Assembly: GCA_949457475.1 (NCBI GenBank)
Contig: CASUON010000003.1
Coordinates: forward strand, 1-35,580
DNA from: an uncultured Lachnospiraceae bacterium
GTDB lineage: Bacteria; Bacillota; Clostridia; Lachnospirales; Lachnospiraceae
DNA: 35,580 nt
Direction of reading: 5' to 3'
The notes under the pieces were generated by a model. That model saw only the letters and a program-made list of their open reading frames with translations. It searched no databases and was not told where the DNA came from. This document shows positions 16,594 to 25,091 of the stretch, one piece after another (positions within the stretch are counted from its first letter, which is position 1; each line of letters opens with the position of its first letter). The position numbers and the translations under genes are program-made.

Positions 16594-16620
16594 TATGAAT
16601 GGCAGGATTGTGGCCGAATA
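16594..16620 (+). promoter_or_regulatory. Sigma-28-like site upstream of glgB
   Basis: TATG (16594-16597), exactly 15 bases, GCCGAATA (16613-16620). It resembles TAAA-N15-GCCGATAA and matches the spacing and -10 core of the sites at 18825 and 22204. It would give a ~75-nt leader to the glgB ATG at 16699. The -35 is poor, so function is uncertain. Confidence 0.35.
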
Positions 16621-16698
16621 AAGGTCATGGCCAGTCGTCTGCAAAATAAAGGTGTAACAGCAAAGTCTGTTAAGGAAAGCAACAGGAGGGCTATTTTT

Positions 16699-18705
16699 AT
16701 GAGAAACATTACAGAGCTGGATATGTATTTATTTGGCCAAAGTACACATTATGACATCTATAAAAAGATGGGCGCGCATCCAATGACGGTGCGCAAAAAA
16801 GAAGGGGTTATGTTTGACGTATGGGCTCCTCACGCCGCAAAAGTATGGGTTATTGGCAGTTTTAATGACTGGGATGAGACCAGCCACGAAATGAAACGTC
16901 TAGAACCGTTGGAAATGGGGATTTATGAGCTGTTTATCCCTGGCGTCAAATGTGGGGATTACTACAAGTTTTTAATTGAGACAAAAGATGGCAGGCATTT
17001 ATATAAAGCCGACCCGTTTGCAAATTATGCGGAATTAAGGCCGGGTACTGCTTCTGTCGTTACGGATATTTCCAATCCGAAATGGTCGGATAAGGCGTGG
17101 ATGGAAACACGCGCGCAGTCAGACCCGTTTGAAAAGCCGATGGCTATTTACGAAGTGCATCTAGGTTCTTGGAAACGGCATCCAGGCAGGGATGACGAGG
17201 GATTTTATACATACCGGGAGATTGCAAAGTCGCTGACTGAGTATGTAAAAGAAATGGGCTATACGCACGTAGAGCTGATGGGTATTTTGGAATATCCGTT
17301 CGACGGTTCGTGGGGGTACCAGGTTACTGGCTATTATGCGCCGACCTCGCGTTATGGTACGCCGGATGATTTTGTCTATCTGATAAATTATTTGCACCGT
17401 AATAAAATCGGCGTTATTTTAGATTGGGTGCCTGCGCATTTCCCAAGGGACGCGCACGGAATCGCTGATTTTGACGGCGCGCCGCTGTATGAATATCCAG
17501 ATCCAAAGATGGGTGAACATCCGGATTGGGGTACGAAAATTTTCAATTACGGAATGTCAGAAGTAAAGAACTTTTTAATCGGCAGCGCATTGATGTGGAT
17601 TGAGCATTATCATATCGACGGCCTGCGCTTTGACGCAGTGGCTTCCATGCTGTATTTGGACTACGGAAAACAGGATGGCCAGTGGATCGCAAATAAATAT
17701 GGCGGAAATGAAAATCTGGAAGCCGTAGAATTATTTAAACATATCAATACGGTAATTACAGGTAGAAATCCAGGCGCCGTTATGATTGCAGAAGAATCTA
17801 CCGCATGGCCGAAAGTTACGGATACCGTAGAAAACGACGGCCTGAACTTTACATTCAAGTGGAATATGGGCTGGATGCATGACTTTTTGGACTATATGAA
17901 ACAAGACCCGTTGTTCCGCAAAGGGTGCCATAACCGGATGACCTTTGCGATGAGTTACAACCATGCGGAAAAGTATATTCTGGTACTGTCGCATGATGAA
18001 GTCGTCCATTTGAAATGTTCGATGTTAAACAAAATGCCGGGACTTGGAAAAGACAAATTCCGCAATTTAATGGTAGGATATACGTTCTTTATGGGGCATC
18101 CGGGCAAAAAGCTATTGTTTATGGGACAGGATTTTGCACAGCTTCGCGAGTGGAGTGAAGAGCGTGAACTCGACTGGTATTTGCTGGCGGAAGACGACCA
18201 CAAGCAAATGCATGATTATTTCAAGGAATTGCTGCGTATTTATAATAAATATCCGTCAATGTACGAATTGGACCATTCGTGGGAAGGTTTTGAATGGATC
18301 AATCCAAACGACGGGGACCGCAGTATTTTTAGCTTTGTACGAAAGAGCAAAAACGGAAAGCGCAACCTGTTATTTATCTGCAACTTTACGCCGATGTACA
18401 GGGAAGACTATCGCGTAGGCGCGCCGACGAAAGGGACTTATAAGCTGATTTTAAGCAGCGATGAAGAACGTTTTGGCGGAAACGGGGATCCGCGTCCGGT
18501 AACTTATAAAGCAATCAAAGCTGAATGCGACAACCGGGAATATTCTTTTGCATATCCATTGCCGCCGTACGGGGCTGCCATTTTTGAATTTGATTATAAA
18601 GCAGAGACTGCACAGAGCAAGGAAAGCAAAGAAGAGAAAGAAGGAAAGCCTGCTGGGAAAGAGGAAACAGAAGGAAACAAAAGTGAGCCGGATGTAACGG
18701 ATTAA
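16699..18705 (+). CDS. glgB: 1,4-alpha-glucan branching enzyme
   Basis: The start at 16699 is chosen because AGGAGGG lies eight bases upstream; the open frame from 16627 has no such site. The 668-residue enzyme has an N-terminal CBM48 domain (GVMFDVWAPHAAKVWVIGSFNDWDE) and a GH13 catalytic barrel. The barrel shows YEVHLGSWKR, GVILDWVPAHFPRDAHGIADFDG, DGLRFDAVASMLYLDY with the nucleophile Asp, VMIAEESTAWP with the acid/base Glu, and LSHDEVVH with the stabilising Asp. A C-terminal beta domain follows. It forms alpha-1,6 branches in glycogen. The last ~35 residues are a Glu/Lys-rich tail that the usual enzyme lacks. No other glg gene lies in the window. A terminator follows. Confidence 0.95.
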   Translation: MRNITELDMYLFGQSTHYDIYKKMGAHPMTVRKKEGVMFDVWAPHAAKVWVIGSFNDWDETSHEMKRLEPLEMGIYELFIPGVKCGDYYKFLIETKDGRHLYKADPFANYAELRPGTASVVTDISNPKWSDKAWMETRAQSDPFEKPMAIYEVHLGSWKRHPGRDDEGFYTYREIAKSLTEYVKEMGYTHVELMGILEYPFDGSWGYQVTGYYAPTSRYGTPDDFVYLINYLHRNKIGVILDWVPAHFPRDAHGIADFDGAPLYEYPDPKMGEHPDWGTKIFNYGMSEVKNFLIGSALMWIEHYHIDGLRFDAVASMLYLDYGKQDGQWIANKYGGNENLEAVELFKHINTVITGRNPGAVMIAEESTAWPKVTDTVENDGLNFTFKWNMGWMHDFLDYMKQDPLFRKGCHNRMTFAMSYNHAEKYILVLSHDEVVHLKCSMLNKMPGLGKDKFRNLMVGYTFFMGHPGKKLLFMGQDFAQLREWSEERELDWYLLAEDDHKQMHDYFKELLRIYNKYPSMYELDHSWEGFEWINPNDGDRSIFSFVRKSKNGKRNLLFICNFTPMYREDYRVGAPTKGTYKLILSSDEERFGGNGDPRPVTYKAIKAECDNREYSFAYPLPPYGAAIFEFDYKAETAQSKESKEEKEGKPAGKEETEGNKSEPDVTD

Positions 18706-18739
18706 AGTAGGACGTAAATGAAATAATGAAATCGGGTAT

Positions 18740-18782
18740 AAAATCGGGTGCCGGGGATAAAACCCTGCATCCGATTTTGTTT
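18740..18782 (+). terminator. Intrinsic terminator after glgB
   Basis: AAAATCGGGTGC and GCATCCGATTTT pair with one wobble. An inner GGGG/CCC extends the stem, and TTTTGTTT follows. Confidence 0.85.
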
Positions 18783-18824
18783 GTGCAAAATCCATCATAA
18801 ATTTAGGAGGTTTGATACATAACT

Positions 18825-18851
18825 TAAGTTTTAGAAATTATTTGCCGACAT
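18825..18851 (+). promoter_or_regulatory. Sigma-28 (FliA/SigD) promoter
   Basis: TAAG (18825-18828), 15 bases, GCCGACAT (18844-18851), with the extended -35 TAAGTTTT. This differs from the TAAA-N15-GCCGATAT flagellar consensus at two positions only. It sits 39 bases before the FliK-like gene and right after the glgB terminator, as expected for a late flagellar transcription unit. Confidence 0.72.
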
Positions 18852-18889
18852 ATCATACAGGAATAGGATAAGGATAGGAAAGGCGGGAT

Positions 18890-21800
18890 ATGCGAATGAA
18901 AATAGATGGGGCTAATTTGCTGGATGGCATTCTTGGAAACGGTGTTCAAGATGAAATAAAACACGGGGTAGTTTCTATTGGAAATGGAAATGTAAATGGA
19001 ATTGGAAATTCTACCGGTGCGGATGGCAATGTAGCGCGCACAGAGAAATTGTCAAAAGGGGAGCAGGTTTCGCAAGCTATATACCAAAAACCGCAGCCAG
19101 AAAAAAAGAGCGGGACTACCCAGGACGTCATGCAGCAGGCGGAAAATATGAATACGGCGCAGATGAAAGACAAAATGGTCGTTGCTACTCATACGACGAC
19201 CGCCGCAGACTGCAAAAAAGTAGAAGAGGACGGTTTTTCCCTGGACCAAACGCAGATTGAAACAATTGTAACCGTAACAGACAAGATAAAAATGGAGCTG
19301 GCAAAAGCAGGCGTGGACGTCAGCTATTTTATTGACGGGTGCAGCGCGAAACAGATTGAGGAAATGACCGGCGGGAACGCTGCGCTGACGCAGGCGCTGG
19401 CGGCAAAATTACAGCAGGCAGACCTTCCCGTTACACCAGAAAATATGCAAGGCTGCAAAGAAGCGGTGTTTGAAGTGCAGCAGATTCATGCGCTTAGCGA
19501 CGGCGCTATCAAATACCTGCTGGACAACGGACTGGAGCCGACCATTGCAAATGTGTATAAAGCGCAGCACAGCGGCAGCGCGGTTTATGTAAATCAGAGT
19601 ACGCAAATGATTGATTTCCCAGAAATGCAGGGGCAGATATCCGATATAATCCGCCAGTCCGGACAGGAAGTAAATGAAAAATCAATTGCAGACAGCCGTT
19701 GGCTGATTCAAAACCAGATTCCTCTGACAGCGCAAAATTTGAATAAGCTGCAGCAGTTACAATCTATGGACTGGCCAATAGCTACGGAACCTGTATCAGA
19801 ATCCGTATCACAACCTATTACGGAATCTATGGAATCTGTATTGGACGCGATTGTAACCGCCCTGGTGGAAGGAAAACAGCCGCAAGACGCAATGCTGCTA
19901 GAAGGATATTCGCTTGCAGACCAGGCGCGCCATGCCGTAAACGTAATACAGGAAGCAACGCAAGAACAAATCGCCAGTGTGATAGGCAAAGGGCAGGAAG
20001 TTACGATTGAAAGCTTAGGGCAGGCACAAAAGGAACAACAAACTGCTAATGTGGCAGGCAAAGGGCAGGAAGTTACGATTGAAAGCCTAGGGCAGGCACA
20101 AAAGGAACAAGATGATTCTAATTCTGGTTCTAGCCAGCAGCTTCAGTTTTTAATGGCGCGCAGGCAGCTGGAAGAAGTACGTATGATGATGACGCAGGAT
20201 GCCGCCTATATGATGCTCAAGCAAGGAATTTCTGTCAATACAAGTTCTATGCAGGAATTGATTAGCCGTTTGAAAGAACTGGAAAACGGCTTTTACCGGG
20301 AATTGCTTACGCAGGGCGGGATCGAAGCGACAGAAGCAAATGTAAGCTTGTTTGCAGAGACGACGGAAAAGATCGAACAGTTAAAAGAAATGCCGGCGTA
20401 CGCCCTGGGCACTTGGAAAGTCGAAGTTGCAACGTTAGAAGAGCTGCACCAGTCCGGAAGCGAAATGCAGCAAAATTTCCAACAGGCAAATGAACGGTAT
20501 GAAAAAATGCAGACAGAAGTCCGAAAAGACCTGGGCGATTCGATACAAAAGGCATTTCAGAATGTAGATGATATTTTAGAAGGGCTTGACCTGGATACCA
20601 GCGCCGCAAATGAACGCGCAGTGCGTATTTTAGGCTATAACCGCATTGAGATTACCCATGAAAGCATTTTGCAGATGAAAGCCGCCGACCAGCAGGTGCA
20701 AACGGCGTTTTCCAATCTGACGCCTGCCGTTGTGCGTGAGTTTATTTCCAGGGGGATTGATCCGCTAGATATGCAAATACAGGAATTAAATAAACAGGCA
20801 GAGCAGATCAAGGCGGAATTAGGCATTGATACGCCGGAAGAAAAATACAGCGAATATTTATATAAACTGGAGCAAAACCAGAATATTACGCCGGAGGAAC
20901 GTAGCGCATACATAGGGATTTATCGGTTGATGAGCCAGATCGAACAGTCTGATGGAGCCGCGGTTGGCGCGCTGGTCAACCAGGGGGCGCAGATTACCAT
21001 GCGCAATCTGCTGTCTGCCGTCCGAAGCGAAAAACGTGGAGCTATCGATGTTTCTGTGGATCACTCATTTGGAGAACTGCAAAGCGGTGGATACCAGGAT
21101 TCCATTATCGGCCAGATTGAGGCAGGTTACCAGACCCAGTGCATTAGCCAGGCAATGGATGAATTAACGCCGGAACGTTTCCGTATGGTGGCAAATGAAA
21201 TGCAGTGGGAAGATTTAACGCCGGAGCAGTTTTTACAGCAGCTGCAAGAAACGCCGGACGACCTTGAAGCGGAACAGTCCTATTACGCGCAAAAGCTTCA
21301 GGATTTGGCGCAATGCGCGCAGGCTTCGCAGGACGTGTACCAGGCGCTAGAACAATACGAACTGCCGCATACAATGATGAATATCCTTGGGCTATCGGAA
21401 TTGATGTCCAATCGAAACGGCGCCTACCGCAAGTTTTTTGGCGCGGGGCAAAAGCGTACGCCGGATGCCAATATTTCTACAGAAAAATATATGACGAAAA
21501 AAGACGACGGCAGCGTGGACGTAGATTTTGACGCGATAAAAGAAGAACTTTTGCAGCGCTTCAGCGAAGACGCCAAAAGGCCTGAGGGGCTTGCCAAAGC
21601 AATGGCGGAGCTGGCAGAATGCGCAGAAAAATGCACGAGCACAATGATTCTGGAACCGGATGTGACGACATTGGATATCCGCGAATTAAGGCTAATGAAT
21701 GCGCAGATTTCAGTAGGTGCAAAAATGGCTTCGTCGGAATGCTTTTCAATGCCGATCGTAGTCGACGGCGAAGTGACTAACGTGACGTTAAAAATCGTGC

Positions 21801-22177
21801 GTGGAAAAGAACAAAAAGGGCTGGTCAACATTACCCTCGAAACGCGCAGGTTTGGAAAGATTGCGGCGGAATTAAAGGCAAAACAGAAAGGGATTTCCGG
21901 CTATATTGCGTCAGATTCCAAAAAGACGAGGGACTATTTGCAATCTATGGAAGAAGAGATCGCAAAAGCGCTGCAGCCGGAAGGCGCGGCTGAACTACAT
22001 TTTGTTATGAGCGACCGGCTGGACCTCAACCATTTTGCGGCGCAAAGCGGCAGAAATGAAAAGCCGTCTGAAGAAATGCCATTGCCGTCTGAAGAAATGC
22101 GTGAGGTACAGACAAAGACACTGTATGGGATGGCGGAAGGATTTATCCGTATCTTACATCAGATGGATGCCGGTTAA
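18890..22177 (+). CDS. DUF6240-type, FliK-like flagellar protein
   Basis: A 1095-residue Gln/Glu-rich, largely helical protein with no signal peptide or membrane segment. It has internally recurring modules of the form AIKYLLDNGLEPTIANVYKAQHSG and LTPAVVREFISRGIDPLD, which I associate with DUF6240 of Lachnospiraceae. The final ~170 residues read ELRLMNAQISVGAKM...VVDGEVTNVTLKIVRGKEQKGLVNITLETRRFGKIAAELKAKQKGISGYIASDSKKTRDYLQSMEEEIAKAL. This has the strand pattern and L-x-T-x-x-x-G-K-I-x-A-x-L core of the FliK hook-length-control C-terminal domain. A sigma-28 promoter precedes it and flagellin follows. I infer a flagellar hook-length or export-switch role. The start lacks a strong ribosome binding site (AAGGCGGGAT before ATG 18890). 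Confidence 0.7.
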   Translation: MRMKIDGANLLDGILGNGVQDEIKHGVVSIGNGNVNGIGNSTGADGNVARTEKLSKGEQVSQAIYQKPQPEKKSGTTQDVMQQAENMNTAQMKDKMVVATHTTTAADCKKVEEDGFSLDQTQIETIVTVTDKIKMELAKAGVDVSYFIDGCSAKQIEEMTGGNAALTQALAAKLQQADLPVTPENMQGCKEAVFEVQQIHALSDGAIKYLLDNGLEPTIANVYKAQHSGSAVYVNQSTQMIDFPEMQGQISDIIRQSGQEVNEKSIADSRWLIQNQIPLTAQNLNKLQQLQSMDWPIATEPVSESVSQPITESMESVLDAIVTALVEGKQPQDAMLLEGYSLADQARHAVNVIQEATQEQIASVIGKGQEVTIESLGQAQKEQQTANVAGKGQEVTIESLGQAQKEQDDSNSGSSQQLQFLMARRQLEEVRMMMTQDAAYMMLKQGISVNTSSMQELISRLKELENGFYRELLTQGGIEATEANVSLFAETTEKIEQLKEMPAYALGTWKVEVATLEELHQSGSEMQQNFQQANERYEKMQTEVRKDLGDSIQKAFQNVDDILEGLDLDTSAANERAVRILGYNRIEITHESILQMKAADQQVQTAFSNLTPAVVREFISRGIDPLDMQIQELNKQAEQIKAELGIDTPEEKYSEYLYKLEQNQNITPEERSAYIGIYRLMSQIEQSDGAAVGALVNQGAQITMRNLLSAVRSEKRGAIDVSVDHSFGELQSGGYQDSIIGQIEAGYQTQCISQAMDELTPERFRMVANEMQWEDLTPEQFLQQLQETPDDLEAEQSYYAQKLQDLAQCAQASQDVYQALEQYELPHTMMNILGLSELMSNRNGAYRKFFGAGQKRTPDANISTEKYMTKKDDGSVDVDFDAIKEELLQRFSEDAKRPEGLAKAMAELAECAEKCTSTMILEPDVTTLDIRELRLMNAQISVGAKMASSECFSMPIVVDGEVTNVTLKIVRGKEQKGLVNITLETRRFGKIAAELKAKQKGISGYIASDSKKTRDYLQSMEEEIAKALQPEGAAELHFVMSDRLDLNHFAAQSGRNEKPSEEMPLPSEEMREVQTKTLYGMAEGFIRILHQMDAG
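19985..20110 (+). repeat. 72-bp period duplication inside FliK-like gene
   Basis: A 54-bp segment beginning GGCAAAGGGCAGGAAGTTAC occurs at 19985 and 20057 with one mismatch. It encodes GKGQEVTIESLGQAQKEQ twice. The near identity implies a recent duplication. Confidence 0.92.
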
Positions 22178-22203
22178 ATATTGTGAAAATGTGCGTGCAA
22201 GGT

Positions 22204-22230
22204 TATGGATTTAGGGTTTATGGCCGAAAT
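22204..22230 (+). promoter_or_regulatory. Sigma-28-like site upstream of flagellin
   Basis: TATG (22204-22207), 15 bases, GCCGAAAT (22223-22230). It has the same layout as the site before glgB, and both are followed by AAGGTCATG. Transcription from here would give a long ~335-nt flagellin leader. Confidence 0.45.
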
Positions 22231-22400
22231 AAATGTAAGGTCATGTGAGAGCAGAACTAAAAGAGGCAGGAACACGGAAGTTATGTCTGGCACATTCATT
22301 GAATGAAATATTTTTAGAAGAGTGAAAGTGGAAAGTACGTAAAGTACTGCACGGAAGCAGGAGTTTGCAGCAGCCGTAACTGGCGATGCGAAAAAATGAA

Positions 22401-22471
22401 AAAGGTTCCTAAAGATCGGGAACGGGTCAAAGGATCAAGAAAAGGTTCTTAAAGATCGGGAACGGGTCAAA
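22401..22471 (+). repeat. Tandem 40-bp hairpin repeat in flagellin leader
   Basis: AAAGGTTCCTAAAGATCGGG begins at 22401 and recurs at 22441 with one C/T change; the identity extends over about 31 bases. Each copy can fold GTTCC(T)...GGGAAC. A third weaker unit begins at 22481 on the same 40-bp period. Confidence 0.85.
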
Positions 22472-22571
22472 AAGTTATTAAAAGACTCGAAGGGTCGAAA
22501 AAAAGAATGAAAGAATGGACGGGAATATAGGGAAGTATATTTCTGTCCATAAAAAGAATGAGGTGCACAGA

Positions 22572-24197
22572 ATGAGAATAAACCAGAATATATCAGCAGT
22601 AATTGTAAACGACCAGCTGCTTCGGAACGAAGACAGCTTGGCGGAATCGGTAAAGAGGCTGTCTACAGGATTTAAATATAACAGTGCGAAAGACAATCCA
22701 TCCGGCGTTGCGATTTCTTATAAAATGCAGGCGCAGATTAATGCGTTGACTAGGGCCTCGCAAAATACGACGGATGGGATCAGCATTGTGCAGACAATCG
22801 ACGGCGCAATGGGTGAAATCGGGGATATTATACAACGTATCAGCGAGCTGTGCGTGCAATCGGCAAATGGTACGAACTCGCTGCACGACAGGGAAGCCAT
22901 CCAGATGGAGATCGATTCTTTGAAGGAAGAAATTGACCGGATTTCAGCAGATACTGAATTTAATGGAAAAACACTGCTCGACGGTTCTTTGGACCGCAGG
23001 ACATATGTTACAACAACTGCTGTAATACCGCTGGACGCGATCACTTCTCAGACAAAAGTAGTGAGCGCATATGATAAAATTGACAATATCATTATATCCG
23101 ACAGCGTGCAGGCAGGCTATTATAAAATCACGGTTACACAAAACCAGACGCATGCGCTGTTGCAGGGGGCTGATCGCGAAGACAGCGCATACCCGCTGCA
23201 AAACGACGGATGGGTAGAGATTAACGGCGTGCTTGCGGAATTAAAGAAAGGGATGTCGGAGAAAGACGTATACAAAAAACTCCAGGAGACGGGCGAAATA
23301 GCCGGGGTTAACGTCTATATTTTAAATTCTGAGGAAATGCCTGATGACCCAAGCGAACTGGTCGTAGACGAAACCAACCTGGACTCCCAAGGCTTTCCGA
23401 CGATTTCCATTGAACATGAAGAATATGACGGTACGTATCCGTTTTTATTCGTATCGAAAGAATTTGGCGATAATACGCAGGTTGCGATTTCTTGTTCAGA
23501 TCAGGCGTTAAAGACCATTCTTGGGTTAAATGACGGCGAAATGCAAGATATTAACGGCGAACCTGTAGAAGTGGAATATGACGACGACGGAATAGCGGTA
23601 ACAAATTCCAGCGGTTCGGATATTAAATTGCGCATTGATACGTCGGACCCAAAATATACGGATCAAGTAGTTGTGAAAACCGATGGCGACCGGGTAAAGA
23701 TTACAGATAAGAGCGGGTTTGAAATGTCGTTTGACGTCAGCCCGGTATTAAATATACCGGAAGAAGGGGGCTTTTCCTTTGACATAGAAGCTACCGATAT
23801 CGGTACGTTGCAACTCCAAGTTGGTGCTAACGAAGACCAGGAATTAAATGTACGCGTGCCAACGATTAATACGAAGACGCTGTTTATGGACGATCTGAAT
23901 GTTACGGAAAAAGGCGGGTCGGAAAAAGGGATTGACAAGACCGATGAAGCGCTTGCAATCGTATCCGCGGCGCGTTCCAAAATGGGCGCCTATCAAAACA
24001 GCCTGGAATTTTCAAAGAGCAGCCTGGATGCGACAATCGAGGATATGACTACCGCGATTTCCCGCCTGGGCGATACGGATATGGCGGAAGAAATGACGAC
24101 TTATACGAATTCCAATGTATTGACACAGGCGTCGATTTCCGTGCTTTCGCAAGCCAACGACCTGCCGCAGCAGGTGCTGTCGCTCTTACAAGGTTAA
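22572..24197 (+). CDS. Flagellin
   Basis: I place the start at ATG 22572 (AGGTG six bases upstream; residue 20 of the listed ORF), giving 541 residues that begin MRINQNISAVIVNDQLLRNEDSLAESVKRLSTGFKYNSAKDNPSGVAIS. This is the conserved D0/D1 helix of flagellins. KDNPSG replaces the common GDDAAG, as in several Lachnospiraceae flagellins. IVQTIDGAMGEIGDIIQRISELCVQSANGT is the second D1 helix. Residues ~145-430 are a variable, acidic surface domain. The C-terminus, RLGDTDMAEEMTTYTNSNVLTQASISVLSQANDLPQQVLSLLQG, is the classic D0 tail that is exported unprocessed. It is the filament subunit, and the next gene encodes its likely chaperone. Confidence 0.92.
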   Translation: MRINQNISAVIVNDQLLRNEDSLAESVKRLSTGFKYNSAKDNPSGVAISYKMQAQINALTRASQNTTDGISIVQTIDGAMGEIGDIIQRISELCVQSANGTNSLHDREAIQMEIDSLKEEIDRISADTEFNGKTLLDGSLDRRTYVTTTAVIPLDAITSQTKVVSAYDKIDNIIISDSVQAGYYKITVTQNQTHALLQGADREDSAYPLQNDGWVEINGVLAELKKGMSEKDVYKKLQETGEIAGVNVYILNSEEMPDDPSELVVDETNLDSQGFPTISIEHEEYDGTYPFLFVSKEFGDNTQVAISCSDQALKTILGLNDGEMQDINGEPVEVEYDDDGIAVTNSSGSDIKLRIDTSDPKYTDQVVVKTDGDRVKITDKSGFEMSFDVSPVLNIPEEGGFSFDIEATDIGTLQLQVGANEDQELNVRVPTINTKTLFMDDLNVTEKGGSEKGIDKTDEALAIVSAARSKMGAYQNSLEFSKSSLDATIEDMTTAISRLGDTDMAEEMTTYTNSNVLTQASISVLSQANDLPQQVLSLLQG

Positions 24198-24206
24198 GGT
24201 AGCGCT

Positions 24207-24686
24207 ATGACGAACGAGCAGAAACAGGACTTTACACTGCGCATAACACAGGCAAACCGTAGCGGGCTTGTATTGATTAAATTTGAGATTTTATTTGTAT
24301 ATTTTGACGATATCCACGAAGCATTCCAGGAAGATAACAGGGAAAAACTGAAAGCGGCAATCCGGCATGCGGATGCTGTATTAAAGAGTTTTCAAGAAAC
24401 CCTGGATTTTAAATATGAATTATCCGCGCAGCTTTATGCTCTGTATGATTTTCATCGCAGGCAGCTTGCGAAAATAATGATTAAACGTTCCCTTGCGCCG
24501 TTGGAAGAAACAAGAAAAATGCTGCGGCAGACGTATGAAGCGTTCCAAAAAGCAGCCAGCCAGGACACGTCCCCGGTTTTGATGCAGAATGCGCAGCAGG
24601 TCTATGCCGGGTACACGTATGGAAAAAATAAACTAAACGAATGCTATGATTTAAAGTCATCAATATCAAGAGGCTTTCTGGTATAA
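24207..24686 (+). CDS. FliS-like flagellin chaperone
   Basis: A 159-residue helical protein whose start lies nine bases after the flagellin stop. It shows FTLRITQANRSGLVLIKFEILFVYFDDI, IRHADAVLKSFQETLDFKYELSAQLYALYDFHRRQLAKIMIKRS. These match the FliS four-helix pattern, including the LYDF/Y..R.L motif of helix 3. FliS binds the C-terminal D0 of flagellin in the cytoplasm and prevents premature assembly. This copy has an extra ~30-residue C-terminal segment (YAGYTYGKNKLNECYDLKSSISRGFLV) beyond the usual ~130. The stop codon is embedded in the terminator hairpin. Confidence 0.82.
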   Translation: MTNEQKQDFTLRITQANRSGLVLIKFEILFVYFDDIHEAFQEDNREKLKAAIRHADAVLKSFQETLDFKYELSAQLYALYDFHRRQLAKIMIKRSLAPLEETRKMLRQTYEAFQKAASQDTSPVLMQNAQQVYAGYTYGKNKLNECYDLKSSISRGFLV

Positions 24687-24703
24687 CGCCAGAAAGCCTT
24701 TTT
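24671..24703 (+). terminator. Terminator of flagellin-fliS unit
   Basis: AGGCTTTCTGG, loop containing the TAA stop, CCAGAAAGCCT, TTTTT. The 11-bp stem overlaps the last codons of the FliS-like gene and lies at the end of the convergent yaaL-like gene. Confidence 0.88.
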
Positions 24704-24926
24704 ATGAGTCCGCCATTTCATACGATTTTAATCGGGCAAGTAAAAATTTGTAGCGCATTTGAATTGCGTTTACTTCATAGATATAACAGTCGATCAATTC
24801 TGGGTCTGTAGCGTTTTCAAAATTCTGGTAAGCAAGTTCCAGTTCGTTTTTGGTCTGTGTCAGATGTTCCACCAGGTTTCGGTAGTTTGTGTCTGGTTCA
24901 GGGGATTGTTTATGAAAATGAAACAA
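24702..24926 (-). CDS. DUF2508 (YaaL-like) protein
   Basis: A 74-residue helical protein on the reverse strand. It starts at TTG, eight bases after AGAGAGGT. The core LTQTKNELELAYQNFENATDPELIDCYIYEVNAIQMRYKFLLARLK carries the DUF2508 pattern (F..xxDPeLID.yIYElxAxxxRYxxLL). YaaL-family genes usually sit between recR and bofA. Here the order is kept next to the bofA-like gene, but the strand is opposite and recR is absent from the window. Function unknown. Confidence 0.82.
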   Translation of the reverse strand: MFHFHKQSPEPDTNYRNLVEHLTQTKNELELAYQNFENATDPELIDCYIYEVNAIQMRYKFLLARLKSYEMADS

Positions 24927-25091
24927 AGGTGTACCTCTCTTTCTGCCTAAAACAAATAATGCAATCTATCACGCAATGTATTATAAGTATAAGCACCGTT
25001 TTGGAAAAATATTCTTAAATTGGAAACTTAATTGGACATAATTTCCAGATAGACGCATAAATTATAGAAAACAAGCAGTTTCGGGGTAACG

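Larger units (their letters stand above)
22178..22571. other. 394-bp flagellin upstream region and leader
   Basis: No gene. It holds a sigma-28-like site (22204-22230), a tandem 40-bp hairpin repeat (22401-22471), a third decayed hairpin near 22486-22498 (GACTCGAAGGGTC) and the flagellin ribosome binding site. Two CACGGAAG sequences (near 22273 and 22351) resemble the GGA cores bound by CsrA in other flagellin leaders. Confidence 0.6.

Noticed and set aside
18804-18820. Orphan strong Shine-Dalgarno TAGGAGGTTTGATAC
   Set aside because: No start codon with an open frame follows (ATA ACT TAA), and the sigma-28 promoter starts transcription downstream of it.
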